The notes: generated by a model not told the origin, from the sequence alone. A stretch of DNA of 64,000 nt from Jiella pelagia (GCF_026898155.1 NZ_CP114029.1:3328001-3392000), one strand, 5' to 3'. Counted from the first letter of the stretch, positions 21,939 to 31,280 are shown. Made by a program: numbers and translations.

Positions 21939-21975
21939 TCCGCAGCCGGAGGCCGTTCTTTTCCTCTCTCAGCCA

Positions 21976-22947
21976 TCATTTTCCAGCGGGCCTCGCCGCG
22001 TCGAAGCTGCAGGAGGTGGTGATCTCACGGATGCGGGTCATCTCGTTTGGACCGGCATCGTTCGCCATCAGCATGTCGAACAGGTCCTCCTCCTTCAGCC
22101 GCCGCTCCGCGCAGCCGCAATAGCGTTCGCAGAACGCCGTGTCCTGGCTGGCGAGGCAGGCCTTGGTGCAGTCGCCGCGAAAGATCGCATCGCGATCGGC
22201 CGGCGCGACGAGCGAGAACAGCGCGACGAGGCCGAACAGCAGCGGCTGGTGCAACAGATAGATGATCAGCGCGTGGCGGCCGGCGAAGGCGAGCGGCGAG
22301 AGCCGCTCCAGCCGGTCGTTCCAGCCGCGCATCGTCGCGACGAAATTTCTGTCGACGGCGATGCGCCCCGCCGCGATGCCGATCAGCACGGCGCCGAAGA
22401 ACGGGAAGATCGGCACCAGATCGTTCGACAGCGGCATCGTATCGGAAAACCAGCCGATCCAGGCGAGCCAGCGGCTGTCGAAGCCGGGCAGGCTGACGAA
22501 GCTCGGCGCCGCGACGACGAGGATGCCGGCGAGCGCCGTCAGCCAGGCGGGCAGCCGCAGGAAGGCGAGGCCGACGAAGCTCGCCAGCGCGATATGATGG
22601 AGAATGCCGAAGAAGACGAAGCTGTTGGGCGTTGCGAAGAGCGTCGCGACAGTGACGGCGAGGGCGCCTGCGACGATCTGCCCGAGGCGGATCGCGTATT
22701 TCCGCCAGCGGACCCGTTTCCCATGGGCGAGCACCAGGGAGAAGCCGACGAGGAAGAGGAAGCTCGAGGCGATGCAGCGGGCAAAGATCCGCCATCCGCC
22801 GTGGGCGGTCAGCCCCTCCTGGACATAGGAGAAATGCTCGAGATCCCAGGTGAAATGGTAGATCGCCATCGCGGCGATGGCGACGGCGCGGGCGAGATCG
22901 ACGATCTCGATCCGGCCGCGGGTCGACGGATTGACGCTGTCTGACAC
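21976..22947 (-). CDS. DUF1624 / heparan-alpha-glucosaminide N-acetyltransferase-like membrane protein
   Basis: A 323-residue polytopic inner-membrane protein of DUF1624. Seen: RIEIVDLARAVAIAAMAIYHF at the N-terminus, where the family's catalytic-type Asp/His-bearing first helix lies, about seven membrane helices, and a Cys-rich periplasmic tail segment (CTKACLASQDTAFCERYCGC) that is unusual and probably disulfide-linked. Start: a GTG at 22947 with AGGGGGGC upstream; no in-frame ATG fits. Function is unknown beyond a supposed acyltransferase fold. Confidence 0.8.
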   Translation of the reverse strand: MSDSVNPSTRGRIEIVDLARAVAIAAMAIYHFTWDLEHFSYVQEGLTAHGGWRIFARCIASSFLFLVGFSLVLAHGKRVRWRKYAIRLGQIVAGALAVTVATLFATPNSFVFFGILHHIALASFVGLAFLRLPAWLTALAGILVVAAPSFVSLPGFDSRWLAWIGWFSDTMPLSNDLVPIFPFFGAVLIGIAAGRIAVDRNFVATMRGWNDRLERLSPLAFAGRHALIIYLLHQPLLFGLVALFSLVAPADRDAIFRGDCTKACLASQDTAFCERYCGCAERRLKEEDLFDMLMANDAGPNEMTRIREITTSCSFDAARPAGK

Positions 22948-23154
22948 GCATTGCCCCCCTGAAGTCCGGCAGGCTCTACAGGGTTCGACCGCGGCTTGAA
23001 AGACATGGAGCCCGCGCGTTGGCGCGAGCCATCGCCGTGCTTTCGGGGAAGGGACCGTCAGGTGGGCGATGGAACACGGGCGGCGCCGCCTAATTTCCTC
23101 TTGCTGAACCGCGCCCGACCCGAAGGCGCCCACAGACCGTTTGAAAGGGAACCC

Positions 23155-23986
23155 ATGAAGTACATCGAAGCCGGCCCGGCGAAAATCCCGGCCATCGGTC
23201 TCGGCACCTATACGCTCGAGGGCGAGACCTGCATCGACATGGTGCAGCGCGCCATCGACGCCGGCTACCGCCACATCGACACCGCCCGCATGTATGGCAA
23301 CGAGCGCGAGGTCGGCGAGGCGATCCGCAGGAGCGGTATTGCCCGCGACGAGATTTTCGTCACCACCAAGATCTGGTGGACTGATCTCGGCGAGGCGGCG
23401 CTGACCGCGGCCGCGCGCGATTCGATCGACACGATCGGCATCGGCGCCGTCGATCTCCTGTTGATCCACTGGCCGAACCCGGACGTCGCGCTGGAGGAAT
23501 CGATCGATGCGCTTTGCGCCACCGTCGACGACGGGCTGACGAAGCATGTCGGCGTCGCCAACTTCACCTCGACGCTCCTCGACGAGGCGGCGGCGATGGC
23601 ATCGCACCCGCTGGTCTGCAATCAGGTCGAGTATCATCCGTTCCTGGCGCAGGAGCAGGTGCTTGCCGCCTGCCGCCGACACGAGATGGCGATGGTCGCC
23701 TATTCGCCGATCGGCCGCGGCGGCGAGGTCCTCAACCATCCGGTGATCCGCGGCGCGGCCGAGCGCCACGGCAAGTCGCCGGCACAGATCATCCTCAGAT
23801 GGGAGATCGAGCAGGACGGCGTCGGTGCCATTCCCCGGACGTCCAAACCGGAGCGGCTCGCCGAGAATCTCGAAATCTTCGACTTCGAGGCTCTATGACG
23901 ACGAGCGCACGGCCATCACCGCGCTGACGAAGCGCGACGAGCGGCTCGTCAACCCGTCCTTCGCGCCGAACTGGGATCGGACGTGA
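23155..23986 (+). CDS. aldo/keto reductase, frameshifted near the C-terminus
   Basis: A 276-residue aldo/keto reductase (2,5-diketo-D-gluconate reductase-like) after repair. Seen: AGYRHIDTARMYGNE with the catalytic Asp and Tyr, TKIWW with Lys, LLIHWPNP with His, and the NADPH-binding AIPRTSKPERL near the end. The frame breaks at 23887-23893 where TTC-GAG-CTC-TAT has an extra G (GAGGCTC). After correction the protein ends at the TGA at 23984-23986, whose last base is the A of the next gene's ATG, so the two are translationally coupled. AAAGGGA precedes the ATG. Confidence 0.9.
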
Positions 23987-25416
23987 TGGATTCGCAGATG
24001 CTGCAGCAGCTCGGCGTCCAGGCATCCGACTGGGCGAATTCGGCGCTGCAGTTCTTCTACCAGCCATCAACCCTGGCACAGATCGCGGCGATCGCGATCT
24101 GTGCCCTCCTCGCCTTCGCCCTCGACCGGCTCACCCGCGGGCCGATCGAGGCGCAGGCGCGCAGGATCCGCGCCGCGCCGAGCCTTCTCAGGATCATCGT
24201 CGCGCTGCGCCGGCGCATGAAGCTGGTGTATTTCGTCTTCGGCTTGTGGCTTCTCACCCTGGCCGACACCGCTGCCGGCGGGCCGCGATCCTCCGTCATC
24301 TCCGTCGTCTTCAACCTGTCGCTCGCCTATCTCGTCATCACGGTCGCCTCGCGGATCCTTCGCAACAGGCTCGTCGCGCGGATCGTCGCCATCGGCGCCT
24401 GGATCCTGGCGGCGCTGTCGATCCTCGATTGGGTCGATCCGGTTTCCCGCGGTCTGGAGGCGACGGCGATCGACATCGGCAGCTCGCGCATCTCGGCGCT
24501 GCTGGTCATCAAGGCCGTTGTCGTCCTCGCTTTGACCTTCTGGCTGGCCTCCATCGCCGGCAATTTCCTCGACACTCGCATCAAGCGCAGCGAGGAACTG
24601 ACGCCGGCCCTGCGCGTCCTGATCGGCAAGCTGCTCAAGGTCGGGCTGGTCTTCGTCGCCTGCATCGTCGGCCTTGCGGCAGTCGGGGTCGACCTCACCG
24701 CATTGACGGTGCTGTCAGGCGCCCTCGGCGTCGGGCTCGGCTTCGGCCTGCAGAAGGTGGTGTCGAACTTCATCTCGGGCATCATCATTCTGACCGACAG
24801 GTCGATCAAGCCGGGCGACACCATCTCCCTTGGCGAAACCTTCGGCTGGATCCGCGAACTGCGCGCCCGGTTCGTTTCAGTGATCACCCGCGACGGCAAG
24901 GAATATCTGATCCCGAACGAGGACTTCATCACCAACCAGGTGATCAACTGGTCGTTCTCCAACAACTTGGTGCGTATCGATGTGACCTTTGGCGTTTCCT
25001 ACGATTCCGACCCGCACGAGGTCATTCGCATCGCCAAGGACGCGGCCACATCGGTCGGGCGGGTCGTTGCCGAAAAGCCCGTGGTCTGCTGGCTGACCGG
25101 CTTTGGCGATTCCTCCCTCGACTTCGTCATCCGTTTCTGGATCAGCGATCCGCCGGCAGGGCTCACCAATGTCAGGGGCGAGGTGCTTCTGGCGCTGTGG
25201 GACGCCTTCAAGGAAAACGGCATCGGCATTCCGTTCCCGCATCGCGAGATCCTGATGCGAACGCCGGTGACTCTCACCGGGGAGGGAACGCCGGCCATGG
25301 CGGCAAAGGCAGCGCCAGAGGAGAGCGTCGAGGCGAAGAAGGCGAGGCGCACCGCCGGCGGAGACGCGGCCGAGGCTTCTGCGGGGGAGGCTAGGTCGAA
25401 AAGCGCGGCCGAGTAG
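23986..25416 (+). CDS. MscS-family mechanosensitive ion channel
   Basis: A 476-residue inner-membrane channel of the small-conductance mechanosensitive family. Seen: an N-terminal hydrophobic anchor, about five membrane helices, the pore helix GALGVGLGFGLQKVVSNFISG, and the beta-domain starting LTDRSIKPGDTISLGETFGWI. The C-terminus ends in an Ala/Glu/Lys-rich charged tail. It opens under membrane tension to release solutes on osmotic downshock. It is coupled by a one-base overlap to the aldo/keto reductase. Confidence 0.92.
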   Translation: MDSQMLQQLGVQASDWANSALQFFYQPSTLAQIAAIAICALLAFALDRLTRGPIEAQARRIRAAPSLLRIIVALRRRMKLVYFVFGLWLLTLADTAAGGPRSSVISVVFNLSLAYLVITVASRILRNRLVARIVAIGAWILAALSILDWVDPVSRGLEATAIDIGSSRISALLVIKAVVVLALTFWLASIAGNFLDTRIKRSEELTPALRVLIGKLLKVGLVFVACIVGLAAVGVDLTALTVLSGALGVGLGFGLQKVVSNFISGIIILTDRSIKPGDTISLGETFGWIRELRARFVSVITRDGKEYLIPNEDFITNQVINWSFSNNLVRIDVTFGVSYDSDPHEVIRIAKDAATSVGRVVAEKPVVCWLTGFGDSSLDFVIRFWISDPPAGLTNVRGEVLLALWDAFKENGIGIPFPHREILMRTPVTLTGEGTPAMAAKAAPEESVEAKKARRTAGGDAAEASAGEARSKSAAE

Positions 25417-25517
25417 CAACAGTTTCGTGCAAAGGCCGGCCCGGCGGCTGCGAACCCGGCCTTGCACGGCTATGGTCTGCGCCAACCGCCCATTCGGTCC
25501 TCCCGGAGCACCCCGCC

Positions 25518-26373
25518 CTGTTCTTCTTCGTCGCCAAGATCGGCTGGTTCGTCGTCCAGCCGCTCGTCGCCATTCTCCTCCTGGCGGCCCTCGGCCTGAT
25601 CGTCATTTGGTTCGGCCGGCGGCGATTCGGACAGATCCTCGTCGTTCTCGCGCTTCTCGTTCTTGCCGTCTTCAGCCTCAGCCCGCTCGGCCTGGTGATG
25701 ACGGCGGCGCTGGAGGATCGGTTTCCGCGGCCGGAACTGCCGGAGATGGTCGCCGGCATCGTCGTCCTCGGCGGCGCCTTCGACACCAGGATCGCGCGGA
25801 CGCGCGGGCAGGCGGAGTTCAACGAGGCAGCCGACCGGGTCACCGAGGCGCTGATTCTTTCGCGCCGCTATCCGCAAGCCAGGGTGATCTTTTCCGGCGG
25901 CGAAGCCTCTATTCTCGCGGACGACGTCCCCGAGACCCTGTCGGCCCGGGATTTCTTTCTTGGCGCCGGCCTCGAACCCGACCGGCTGATCCTCGACGCC
26001 AAGGCCCGGGACACTTTCGAGAATGCCGTCTACGCCAAGGAGGCTCGCCGAGCCGAAGCCGGGCGAGACCTGGCTGCTGATCACCTCGGCCTTCCACATG
26101 CCCCGGGCCGTCGGCTGCTTCCGCCAGGCGGGCTTTGAGGTGCTGCCCTATCCGGTGGATTATCGCACGCCGGGGGGAGTGGAGGTGCTGCGCCCCTCCA
26201 CCGCTTCGATCCGCAACGTCGAGAAGGTTCATTTCGCCAGCCGCGAATATCTCGGCCTTCTGGCCTACTGGCTTCAGGGGCGGACGGATGCGCTGTTCCC
26301 GGCGCCGAGGGCCGGAGAAGGAACGCCTATTCCTGAAGGATCCGGATCGCCGGCGAGCGGAACTGACGGTTGA
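25518..26373 (+). CDS. YdcF-family (DUF218) membrane protein, frameshifted
   Basis: About 284 residues after repair. Seen: two N-terminal membrane helices (IGWFVVQPLVAILLLAALGL and FGQILVVLALLVLAVFSLSP), then the DUF218 domain with IVVLGGAFD, VIFSGGEAS, SARDFFLGAGL and, past the break, LLITSAFHMPRAVGCFR. The family (ElyC/SanA/YdcF) acts in envelope biogenesis. The break is at 26040-26046: AAG-GAG-CTC-GCC became GAGGCTC. No ATG, GTG or TTG exists in frame before the first helix; a CTG at 25518 with GGAG nine bases upstream is the best start, otherwise the start too is damaged. The 3' end overlaps the convergent DUF599 gene. Confidence 0.75.
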
Positions 26374-27010
26374 CGAGGATCGCGACGACAAAGGCCGTCG
26401 ATGCGATCAAAACGTATGGACCGATCAGCCAGCCGAGATAGGCGACGGCGAAGAAGATCGCCCTGAGGCCGGAATTGAAGTGCCGGCCGGCGATCCGGTT
26501 GATCACGATCGTCCGCTCGACGGCGCGTTCGGCGCCCACGGGATCGGCCGCCGCATCCTCGCGCATCGGCACCGCGCCGATCAGGATCGAGCAATAGTTG
26601 AACAGCCTGTAGGACCAGCCGAACTTGAAGAAGGCGTAGCAGAAGATCACCACAAGGCCGAACAGCTTCAACTCGACCAGGGCCTTGTCGAGGCCGCCGG
26701 AAAACGGCAGGTCGGCGGCGATCGCCGAGATCCGCTCGGCCGAGCCCAGAAGGGCGAAGCACCCACCGATGGCGAAGATGCAGGCCGATGCGAAGAAGGC
26801 CGTCCCCTGCTGCAGCCCGGCCATGATCGCCGTGTCGATCATCCTCAGGTCGCGGCCCAGCATCGCCCGCATCCACACGCCCCGCTGGACGTTCATCGCC
26901 CCGGAAAGCCCGGTGCCCCGGCGTGCATATCGATCGACGACGAAGTTGTAGACGAGCCAACTCGCCAGGAAGACGGAGACGGCGATGGTGTCTGCGGTGG
27001 AAAGGACCAT
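26327..27010 (-). CDS. DUF599 family membrane protein
   Basis: A 227-residue inner-membrane protein of DUF599, function unknown. Seen: TADTIAVSVFLASWLVYNFVVD at the start (helix 1), a basic cytosolic loop, and three more helices (about 26790-26700, 26680-26600 and 26480-26380). The ATG at 27010 is preferred to a TTG at 27043 because it begins next to the conserved first helix. The gene runs convergent with, and overlaps by 47 bp, the end of the YdcF-like gene. Confidence 0.82.
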   Translation of the reverse strand: MVLSTADTIAVSVFLASWLVYNFVVDRYARRGTGLSGAMNVQRGVWMRAMLGRDLRMIDTAIMAGLQQGTAFFASACIFAIGGCFALLGSAERISAIAADLPFSGGLDKALVELKLFGLVVIFCYAFFKFGWSYRLFNYCSILIGAVPMREDAAADPVGAERAVERTIVINRIAGRHFNSGLRAIFFAVAYLGWLIGPYVLIASTAFVVAILVNRQFRSPAIRILQE

Positions 27011-27176
27011 GTCGATCGGACACCGTAGCGAGATCGAAACCAAATCGGCGGGGAACGTGCTTCCTTCATTCCCCGTTAGGCGCCGGCATGCAAGCTCAGC
27101 GTCAAGATCGAAGCAAGGCTGGTATGCAAAATCCGATGAGAGTTTTTGGTACGGGGCCCGCTTGTAGGTGCACGTA

Positions 27177-27192
27177 TTAAGCGATAATTAAC
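27177..27192 (+). promoter_or_regulatory. CtrA-type box TTAA-N7-TTAAC
   Basis: TTAA (27177-27180), seven bases, then TTAAC (27188-27192): an exact match to the consensus recognised by the alphaproteobacterial cell-cycle regulator CtrA. It lies 69 bp before a small membrane-peptide gene and 167 bp before the divergent DUF599 gene. By family knowledge such a box can activate or repress; which gene it serves is inference. Confidence 0.5.
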
Positions 27193-27260
27193 GCGCGGGT
27201 TCCTGGTCGGGGGAAATGATCGGGAATTCGGAATTCTGGGGTTCAGGACAGCTTCTGATC

Positions 27261-27386
27261 ATGGATGACAGCGTGCGAAAATCGTGCTGGGGCGTGACCG
27301 TTTGGACGGTCGCGATCTTCTCGGCGCTTATGATGCTGGGTTTTCTCTGTTCCAACGCAGAGACGGTGGCGATAGCCGCCAACTAG
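27261..27386 (+). CDS. small single-pass membrane peptide
   Basis: A 41-residue frame starting MDDSVRKSCWGVTVWTVAIF. It has a short polar start and one hydrophobic helix (VWTVAIFSALMMLGFLC), ending TVAIAAN. AGGACAG lies about eight bases before the ATG. No family recognised; the amphipathic composition and the CtrA-type box upstream argue that it is real. Confidence 0.45.
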   Translation: MDDSVRKSCWGVTVWTVAIFSALMMLGFLCSNAETVAIAAN

Positions 27387-27779
27387 CAGGGCGAATCGAC
27401 GTTCGATCGCAACGGGCGGATTCTGCCGGATTGCCTTCGAACTCGGACGCACCGCCATCTGGGCGCCAGTGACGCGGCGCGCCGGCTGCGGCGATGGTTT
27501 ATCATCGATGCGATTACACGAGGCTCGCCTCTTCACCCAGGTGAAGGTCGGCCAGCGACGCCGTGCGTTCATGGTCCGCTCAGGCGGGTCAGGTCGATTC
27601 GATGGCGTGGCCGATTGCCAGGATTTTTCCATCTTCGCGGGGCGCCGACCAGGGCGTCATCACTCCGCGTTGTCATCGACCATCCGGCCTGCAGGTTTCG
27701 GCCTGCCATATTGGGGATTGCGGCGTCGCTTCGTTGAAGGGTGCTTGGCACGGGGAGCGGAGTTCGCCACATTGCAGCG
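27387..27779. other. Gene-free interval
   Basis: 393 bp between the small membrane peptide and the DUF1489 gene. Open frames here lack family similarity and ribosome-binding sites. Nothing further recognised. Confidence 0.5.
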
Positions 27780-28205
27780 ATGGCTCTCCACCTCCTGAAG
27801 CTTTGTGTCGGCGCTACCAGCCCCGAAGATCTCGCCGCCCATATCGATCATCGTCTCGCCAATAGCGGGTCGCCCGCCTATTGGCACGTCACCCGAATGG
27901 TGCCGAAGCGCGGCGACGAGCTTGCTGCGGGCGGATCGCTCTACTGGATCATCCGGGGCAGCGTCCAGGCGCGCCAGTCGATCGTCGGGATCGAACCCTT
28001 TACCGACGAGGCGGGCATCGGCCGCTGCAGGATCCTGCTCGACAGGGCCCTCGTCCTCACCCGCCATCAGCCGAGGCGGCCGTTTCAGGGCTGGCGCTAT
28101 CTGAAGGACGAGGACGCGCCGGCAGATCTTCGTGCCTTCGACGAGCCCGGCGACGGATTGCCGCCGGAACTGTCCAGCGCGCTGCAGGAACTTGGCGTCA
28201 TCTGA
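27780..28205 (+). CDS. DUF1489 family protein
   Basis: A 141-residue soluble protein of DUF1489, an alphaproteobacterial family of unknown function. Seen: MALHLLKLCVGATSPEDL at the N-terminus, the central HVTRMVPKRGDEL and SLYWIIRGSVQARQ blocks, and FQGWRYL. The frame opens at 27741, but the ATG at 27780 matches the usual family start. It ends 90 bp before a palindromic repeat and a convergent gene. Confidence 0.87.
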   Translation: MALHLLKLCVGATSPEDLAAHIDHRLANSGSPAYWHVTRMVPKRGDELAAGGSLYWIIRGSVQARQSIVGIEPFTDEAGIGRCRILLDRALVLTRHQPRRPFQGWRYLKDEDAPADLRAFDEPGDGLPPELSSALQELGVI

Positions 28206-28294
28206 CGCCTTCAGGCGCTCCTGCAGCCAGGGCCGAAGCCTTGGAGTGGGATGAGATGAGGCTCCGCCCATCATCTCGCCCAATCTTCCTGTCT

Positions 28295-28343
28295 GAGCAT
28301 GGTCTTTGCCGAAAACCGGTTCCCGCTTCTCGGGATCATGCTC
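28295..28343. repeat. Short rhizobial palindromic repeat, copy 2
   Basis: A 49-bp palindrome running from GAGCATGGTC to GATCATGCTC, with GAAAACCGGTTCCCG in the centre. The arms pair almost completely, so it could fold into one hairpin. It lies exactly between the convergent DUF1489 and 91-residue genes and touches the stop codon of the latter. It is the better preserved partner of the copy at 7202-7246. Confidence 0.7.
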
Positions 28344-28618
28344 TAGTGAAATCGCATGCGAACGGCGGTCGAGCCGTCCGGCGCGATCGTCCGGATGCGC
28401 GTGTGGCTGACCGGCTGGGACGCCCGCCAGGCTCTGGCGCCATAGGACAGGAGCAGGCCGACCAGCTCCTTGGCCTTGAGCCGCGACCGGCCGTCGCGGG
28501 CCTCGCCGAGCCGCAGAGCCGCCTGCTGGAGGGGATGAATGCCGACCGGGACCGCGTCCGGCCGGGAGCCGGAACGGGTCTGAACGGTAAGGCCTCGGCC
28601 GTAATTCTCCATCGACAT
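28343..28618 (-). CDS. hypothetical protein
   Basis: A 91-residue basic soluble protein (MSMENYGRGLTVQTRSGSR...). GAGGGGAAG lies just before the ATG, a strong ribosome-binding site. The central part (LRLGEARDGRSRLKAKELVGLL) looks helical. No family recognised. Its stop codon falls at the edge of the palindromic repeat. Confidence 0.6.
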   Translation of the reverse strand: MSMENYGRGLTVQTRSGSRPDAVPVGIHPLQQAALRLGEARDGRSRLKAKELVGLLLSYGARAWRASQPVSHTRIRTIAPDGSTAVRMRFH

Positions 28619-28888
28619 GACTTCCCCTCGGAACGCTTCACACAAGACCGACGGACCCGTAAACGTCTGGTCGCCGCCGGAACCAACGGACAAGACCTGC
28701 CCGCTCTTCGCGCTTTTTTGCCTTCGACCGCCCCAAGGGCGCGCCGGTGTCCGCGCGTCTTTCCGTCATTGCGGCGTCATGCCGTTCGTCCGCCGACGTC
28801 TTGCCTTATCCGGCAGATTTTCCTGCCGGGGCGCGAGTCGGCCCCTTGGGCGGGGCGTCATGCCTCGCCGATGCCTCTGCTTGTCGAA

Positions 28889-28905
28889 CCGCCGGGTGCC
28901 GGCGG
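28889..28905 (-). terminator. Hairpin downstream of the D,D-carboxypeptidase gene
   Basis: CCGCCGG and CCGGCGG around a three-base loop, 16 bp after the stop of the carboxypeptidase gene. There is no T-tract, so termination is only likely. A second 7-bp hairpin lies at 28810-28829. The remaining 28619-28920 shows no gene. Confidence 0.35.
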
Positions 28906-28920
28906 GTCAGTTCTTTTGCG

Positions 28921-30456
28921 TCAGTTCGCCACGGCATAGCAGTTGAAAGAGCTGCGCTTCAGAGCCGCGCAGGCCTTCCATGCCTGGTCCTTGTTGTCGA
29001 AGCCGGCAAAGCGTGCGCGGTAGAGCGTGCCGCCGCCGGTGTCGACGCTTTCGGTGAAGGGTTCGGCGGAGGCAAGCTGCGAGCCGAGGGCACTTTTCGC
29101 CTTGTTCAGCATCGTCATCGCCTGGGAGGCCGATTCCGTCGCCGCGATCTGGACGACCCAGGGCGAGGGCTTCGACGGCTGCACCACCATGGCCGGGACG
29201 TTGCGGGCGACGGAGCCCGTCGCCTGGACGTCGACGTCGCCGACCTCACGCATAAGGCCCGCGGAGACCGCCTTGCCACCGCTCTGCGCGGCCGGCCGGG
29301 CAAGCGGCAGGATTGCGGCTGCGGCGCTGGAGGCGGTCGGACGCTCGTCCACAAGGGCGGCGCGGATCGCGTCGCGGCCCATCAGCGGACGTGCCGTCGG
29401 CATCGGCATGCGAGCAGCGATCTGGTCGCCCTCGTCACTGCCATAGGCCATGGCGATCCGGTCGTCGATCGAGATGCCGCCTGCGTTCGGCCGGAAATCG
29501 GGGATCGGGCCCTTCTTCGGAAGGTCCGGTTCGACGGCCGCCACCACGACGTTCGGATTGGGCTTGGCGGCGATCAGCGGGCCTCCGTCGCGGCGGCTGG
29601 CGAGCGGCATGGTGCGCTTCAGGAGATCGACCATGTGGTCGTCCCGCGAACGGCCCGAGTTGCCGCCGAACACGGCCGCGACGACGTTCTTGCCATCGGT
29701 CTTCACCGAGGTGACGAGGTTGAAGCCCGAGGCGTTGATGTAGCCGGTCTTGATGCCGTCGACGCCGTTGTAGCGGTTGAGCACGCGATTGTGGTTGCCG
29801 ATGCGCTGGCCGCGGAAACTGAAGGAGCGCGTTGAGAAGTAGCCGTAATATTCGGGGAAATGCTCGCGCAGCGCGATGCCGAGCGTCGCCATGTCCCGCG
29901 CGGTGCTGCGCTGTTCGGCGTTCGGTAGTCCGTTGGCGTTGCGAAACTGCGTACGCGACATGCCGAGGCGGTGAGCCTTGTCGGTCATGCGCTTGGCGAA
30001 GTTGGACTCGGAACCTCCGAGAAATTCCGCCAGGACGACCGCGGCGTCGTTCGCCGACCGCGTCACCAGGGAATAGATCGCCTCCTCGACGGTGATGGTC
30101 GATCCGGTGCGCAGACCGAGCTTGGACGGCGGGCGGCCGGCGGCATAGGCCGACACCGGCATCTTGTCGCCCTTGTTGATCTTGCCGCTCTTGAGCGCCT
30201 CGAAGGTGAGGTAGAGCGTCATCATCTTGGTCAGCGAGGCCGGGTAGCGATACTCGTCGGCGCGGTCCTGATAGAGAACCTTACCGTTGTTCGCGTCGAT
30301 CACGAAACCGGCATATTTCGGATTGGCCGCCTTCGCCTCGGCCGTGACCCCAGTGACGAGGATGCCGACGCCGAGAGCCGCCGTCGTGGCGAGTGTGATG
30401 AAGGATCGGGCGGCACGTCTGAACTGCGACAGGTTGAGTGGCACGCAAAAACTCAT
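28921..30456 (-). CDS. D-alanyl-D-alanine carboxypeptidase with C-terminal SPOR domain
   Basis: A 511-residue penicillin-binding protein of peptidase family S11 that trims the terminal D-Ala of peptidoglycan peptides in the periplasm. Seen: an N-terminal hydrophobic signal/anchor, the SxxK motif in ASLTKMM, SxN in RSANDAA and KTG in IKTGYI. A long Pro/Ala linker then leads to a C-terminal SPOR repeat (PWVVQIAATESASQAMTML), which binds denuded septal glycan and so suggests a role in division. The start at 30456 fits the signal peptide better than the frame's first ATG at 30579. The gene is divergent from the phasin gene. Confidence 0.9.
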   Translation of the reverse strand: MSFCVPLNLSQFRRAARSFITLATTAALGVGILVTGVTAEAKAANPKYAGFVIDANNGKVLYQDRADEYRYPASLTKMMTLYLTFEALKSGKINKGDKMPVSAYAAGRPPSKLGLRTGSTITVEEAIYSLVTRSANDAAVVLAEFLGGSESNFAKRMTDKAHRLGMSRTQFRNANGLPNAEQRSTARDMATLGIALREHFPEYYGYFSTRSFSFRGQRIGNHNRVLNRYNGVDGIKTGYINASGFNLVTSVKTDGKNVVAAVFGGNSGRSRDDHMVDLLKRTMPLASRRDGGPLIAAKPNPNVVVAAVEPDLPKKGPIPDFRPNAGGISIDDRIAMAYGSDEGDQIAARMPMPTARPLMGRDAIRAALVDERPTASSAAAAILPLARPAAQSGGKAVSAGLMREVGDVDVQATGSVARNVPAMVVQPSKPSPWVVQIAATESASQAMTMLNKAKSALGSQLASAEPFTESVDTGGGTLYRARFAGFDNKDQAWKACAALKRSSFNCYAVAN

Positions 30457-30697
30457 CGATCGTGTTGCTGGCACGGCGAGGTTCGTTTCCTGCGCGGCTT
30501 CGACGGCCGAAAAGCGCGGTACGAACCCCCCATAGGGCCGGTTTGATGTCCGAGAGGCTAAGCCGCGTTCGCTTACCAATCGGTTTATATCATTCGCATT
30601 GCGTTCACCTTGCTCAGCTTTTTCCGTGAATCATGTCATTCCACAAGTTCGTGGGGAGAGTGTGGAGCGAATCGATCGTGCGTCGCAGCATGATTGG

Positions 30698-30726
30698 TTG
30701 AAATTTATTGTGCGGTGCAATATATT
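30698..30726 (+). promoter_or_regulatory. Phasin promoter with overlapping TGC-N3-GCA palindrome
   Basis: TTGAAA (30698-30703), a 17-bp spacer and TATATT (30721-30726) make a near-consensus housekeeping promoter. The spacer holds TTG-TGC-GGT-GCA-A; TGC-N3-GCA palindromes are the known targets of PhaR/AniA repressors at phasin genes. The promoter lies 93 bp before the phasin ATG. Confidence 0.65.
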
Positions 30727-30818
30727 CCGGTCAGAAATGAGAAGCGGGCAAGGCTACGGCGCCAAAGTGAGCGACTGCGGCCTTCTACCGCAACCGTATG
30801 GACAGGAAGGACACGAAC

Positions 30819-31280
30819 ATGAACATCAACATGAACATGTATGAAAACACCGGCAAGCTGACCAAGGAGGCGATGGACAACGCTTTGGCGTCCTTCGCCG
30901 CCATGACCAAGGGTTTCCAGCAGATTTCGGCCGAGACCGCCGATTTCACCAAGCGCTCCTACGAGCAGCAGACGACGATGATGGAAAAGCTCCTCCAGGC
31001 CAAGACGCTCGACAAGACCGTCGAGGTCCAGAGCGAATTCGCCAAGACCGCCTATGAAGCCTGGGTCGCGCAGATGACCAGGATGGGCGACATCTACGCC
31101 GGCATCGCCAAGGAGACCTACAAGCCCTTCGAGCAGACGGCCACTTCGGCCTCCACCGCGATGGCGCAGACGGCTCGAGACACGACGTCGCAGATGAACC
31201 GCGCAGCGCAGGAGACAAGCGATGCGGTGCAGCCTACCGTCGACGGGTCCGAGCACCATGACCAAGAGACGGCTCACTAA
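30819..31280 (+). CDS. phasin family protein
   Basis: A 153-residue phasin, which coats polyhydroxyalkanoate granules in the cytosol. Seen: an amphipathic, almost wholly helical sequence with the family core (ASFAAMTKGFQQISAETADF and SEFAKTAYEAWVAQMTRMGD) and a polar, Gln/Thr-rich tail. AGGAAGGA upstream favours the ATG at 30819 over one at 30798. It has its own strong promoter and a rho-independent terminator, so it is a single-gene unit. Confidence 0.88.
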   Translation: MNINMNMYENTGKLTKEAMDNALASFAAMTKGFQQISAETADFTKRSYEQQTTMMEKLLQAKTLDKTVEVQSEFAKTAYEAWVAQMTRMGDIYAGIAKETYKPFEQTATSASTAMAQTARDTTSQMNRAAQETSDAVQPTVDGSEHHDQETAH

